A DNA stretch of 64,000 nucleotides from JAJPKK01 sp963824905. GTDB taxonomy: Bacteria; Pseudomonadota; Alphaproteobacteria; Rhizobiales; Xanthobacteraceae. Under the pieces are notes generated by a model that ran no database searches, was not told the DNA's origin, and was given only the letters and a program-made list of their open reading frames with translations. The position numbers and the translations under genes are program-made. Where the stretch lies: NCBI GenBank assembly GCA_963824905.1, contig CAWGRH010000026.1, positions 101,308 through 165,307 of the forward strand, written 5' to 3'. This document shows, in pieces, positions 62,263 to 64,000 of the stretch (positions within the stretch are counted from its first letter, which is position 1; each line of letters starts with the position of its first letter).

Positions 62263-63322
62263 CTAGATGTTTGATCCCAGGATTTGATGGTGCACCCTTG
62301 TCACCTGATTCGAAGGATGCGCTATGGGACAGGTTCTTCACGGCTGCGCCACAACGACAGAGGCGATCCGTCGAGCGATACAGCATAGTCAAGAGAGCCT
62401 GAGGAGGCTTTCGAGGCGTTACGGCATCAATCCCAAGACCGTTGCCAAGTGGAAGAAGCGCGGCTCCGTCTCCGATCTGCCGACTGGGCCGAAGGAAGCG
62501 AAGTCCACGGTGCTGTCGCTCGAGGACGAGGCGATCGTCGTCGCCTTTCGTAGGCACACACTGCTTGCCGCTCGACGACTGCCTCTACGCTCTTCGGGCC
62601 ACGATACCGCACCTGACCCGCTCGTCATTGCATCGCTGTCTCCAGCGCCACGGCATCTCGCGGCTGCCGGACGTCGAAGACGGCAAGGCCCGGAAGCGCA
62701 AGTTCAAGACCTACCCTATCGGCTACTTCCACATCGATATCGCCGAGGTCCGCACCCAGGAGGGACGGACGGCTCTACCTCTTTGTGGCCATTGACCGAA
62801 CTTCGAAGTTAGCCTTCACCGAACTGCACGAGAAGGCTACTACGGCCGTCTCAAGCAGACTTCCTGCTGCGCTTGATCGCCGCTGTTCCCTACAAAATCC
62901 ACACCGTGCTGACCGACAACGGTCTGCACTTCACCGATCCCCGTGGCGAGAGCTGGACGGCAGCCGAGATCAAAGAGTTGATCGCACGCAGGAAACCCTT
63001 CCGAGCCCATGCCTTCGAATACACCTGTGCCAAAGCCGACATCGATCATCGCCTCACCAAGCCCAAGCATCCTTGGACCAATGGCCAGGTCGAACGCATG
63101 AACCGGACGATCAAGGATGCGACGGTCAAACGTTTCTATTATGAAACCCATGACCAGCTTCGAAGCCACCTCAGGGACTTCGTCGCCGCCTACAACTTCG
63201 CCAAGCGCCTCAAGACGCTCAAAGGTCTCACGCCGTACGAGTACATCTGCAAACTCTGGACAAAGGAGCCTGACCGCTTCACCCTCAATCCGCTCCAGCA
63301 ATTACCGGGACTAAACATCTAG
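62263..63322 (+). mobile_element. IS481-like insertion sequence, transposase with several frameshifts
   Basis: Ends match as inverted repeats: CTAGATGTTTGATCCCAG at 62263-62280 and the complement of CTAGATGTTTAGTCCCGG at 63305-63322. Length about 1060 bp. The transposase is read in pieces: 62324 on ('SLRRLSRRYGINPKTVAKWK', N-terminal HTH), then 'PHLTRSSLHRCLQRHGISRL', 'IGYFHIDIAEVRT' (first Asp), 'VLTDNGLHFTDPRGE' (second Asp) and 'PWTNGQVERMNRTIKDATVK' (Glu), ending at 63322. Frame changes near 62560, 62775 and 62850 make it non-functional as written. CTAG at both ends may be part of the repeat or a target duplication. Confidence 0.88.
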
Positions 63323-63513
63323 TCTCTCGAAATCCAAATATCGGTGCGAAACTGAGTAGAGCGCGCTTCGTGCTCCAGGACGATCAATGCGTTCCGGTGC
63401 CCCAGTCCGTATTCGAGCAGGGGGATCGAGTGCTCGATCGGCATCTTGGTCCATTGATGAAGCAATATGCTAAGCTGCATGGGTCCCCCGCCGGGAAACC
63501 ACCGTCACCTTAA
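63320..63513 (+). pseudogene. 5'-truncated second copy of the 58043 gene
   Basis: The frame from 63320 reads 'LVSRNPNIGAKLSRARFVLQ' then 'VPVPQSVFEQGDRVLDRHLG' to a TAA at 63511-63513, matching the last 64 residues of the protein encoded at 58043-58684 with about eight substitutions. It is cut exactly where the IS481-like right end lies, so the 5' part was removed by that element or by recombination at it. Confidence 0.8.
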
Positions 63514-63935
63514 AAGTACGAGATGCGCCCAGTCGCGGAGCATTTTGCACGGGGTAAGTCGCCCCTTGAGCAATGGCGCACCTCGTCAACGCGGTCAGTG
63601 TCGAGTCATTCGAAGAATGCGTTCCGCTGCAACAGACATCGCAAAAGCGTCGCGAGCAAAGCGGGTGGTGGGCGAGCTCCACAATGGTCCAGAGCTGCTC
63701 GCAAACGGCGTGGGCACGCATGCCGTTGGCGGGATGTGCAGTTCGAACGAGCGGAGCGCCAAGTCGATACGCGCGGAACCCTCGATCAGCGGTCGCGAAG
63801 AGACGAACCACTGACGGCGCACCCGTCGATGCTACGTGTGGTGCGCGCGCCAGCAATGATGGTCTCATGTACGTGATAGGGTATGGGGGGTTGTATCTCT
63901 GGCTCGAATACAATCCCACCGCGATGTGGCCCGGC
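63320..63935 (+). repeat. Direct duplication, right copy (partner 58488-59150)
   Basis: Same landmarks in the same order as the left copy, with many substitutions and small indels, ending around the TATGGGGGGTTGTATCTCTGG segment (63881-63901) and its 30-bp continuation. Confidence 0.8.
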
Positions 63936-64000
63936 TGCGATCCGTTACCCGCTTGCTCGACGATGGGCGTACTCTGTTTTGGTTCTTCGTCGGCTCCGAA
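63936..64000. other. End of window, nothing recognised
   Basis: The last 65 bp beyond the duplication show no gene start, repeat or RNA signal. Confidence 0.4.

Overview
The window is high-GC DNA with the gene content of an alphaproteobacterium, most likely a Hyphomicrobiales (Bradyrhizobiaceae/Xanthobacteraceae-like) soil or water bacterium. The evidence is a Bug/TctC-type binding protein, an HpnG-like hopanoid phosphorylase, exported proteins of a HHSF-type (DUF6152-like) family, several families of interspersed palindromes typical of this order, and an alphaproteobacterial-type small RNA with CCUCCC loops. No database search was possible, so taxonomy and family names rest on recognised motifs.

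Layout. 1-5.5 kb: a cupin cut by the window edge, a frameshifted Bug binding protein, a 4,5-dihydroxyphthalate-decarboxylase-like protein, a frameshifted GNAT acyltransferase and a Wzx-like flippase. 5.6-17.1 kb: chromosomal metabolism (DapA-family aldolase, DUF924, acyl-CoA synthetase, SGNH esterase, CobW-type GTPase, D-Ala-D-Ala carboxypeptidase, thiolase, cupin, HpnG-like phosphorylase, Cys-rich exported protein). 17.5-20.5 kb: a tightly coupled operon of LeuC-like and LeuD-like subunits and an isocitrate-lyase/PEP-mutase-type lyase, probably a hydratase/lyase pathway. 20.6-24 kb: two tandem exported paralogues, a candidate sRNA and a DUF6152-like protein. 24.4-28.1 kb: a Fic protein with palindromic operator-like sites, then LemA/YgcG/TPM. 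28.3-36.8 kb: hydantoinase plus N-carbamoylase, a beta-propeller protein, an esterase, two exported double-ABM proteins, an amidohydrolase and an isochorismatase-like hydrolase. 37-41.4 kb: a polar-amino-acid ABC transporter operon with a PhyH dioxygenase embedded in it and a DUF1989 protein downstream. 42-48.6 kb: a glycan island (methyltransferase, GT2-GT4 fusion, GT87-like, GT39-like). 48.7-52 kb: VOC protein, Sel1 repeats, a phage portal remnant and two paralogous micro-membrane proteins.

From about 52.17 kb to at least 59 kb lies an integrative element. It begins with a 45-bp copy of a tRNA-Thr(CGT) 3' half. It carries a tyrosine integrase, an AlpA-like regulator, a small host-factor-like protein, a Toprim primase-helicase, a GAAC-repeat/hairpin region that could be its origin, a ParB-like protein and three unknown genes, most with overlapping stop/start codons. 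This resembles a phage satellite or small replicating island. From 59 to 64 kb the DNA is a graveyard: a diverged ~0.65-kb duplication, three copies of a 19-bp repeat, and remnants of a substrate-binding protein, an ATP-dependent DNA ligase, an amidohydrolase, an IS5-type and an IS481-type element.

At least seven otherwise intact genes carry single-base frameshifts, some in homopolymers. This suggests either sequencing indels or recent gene decay, and it should be settled before any function is called lost.
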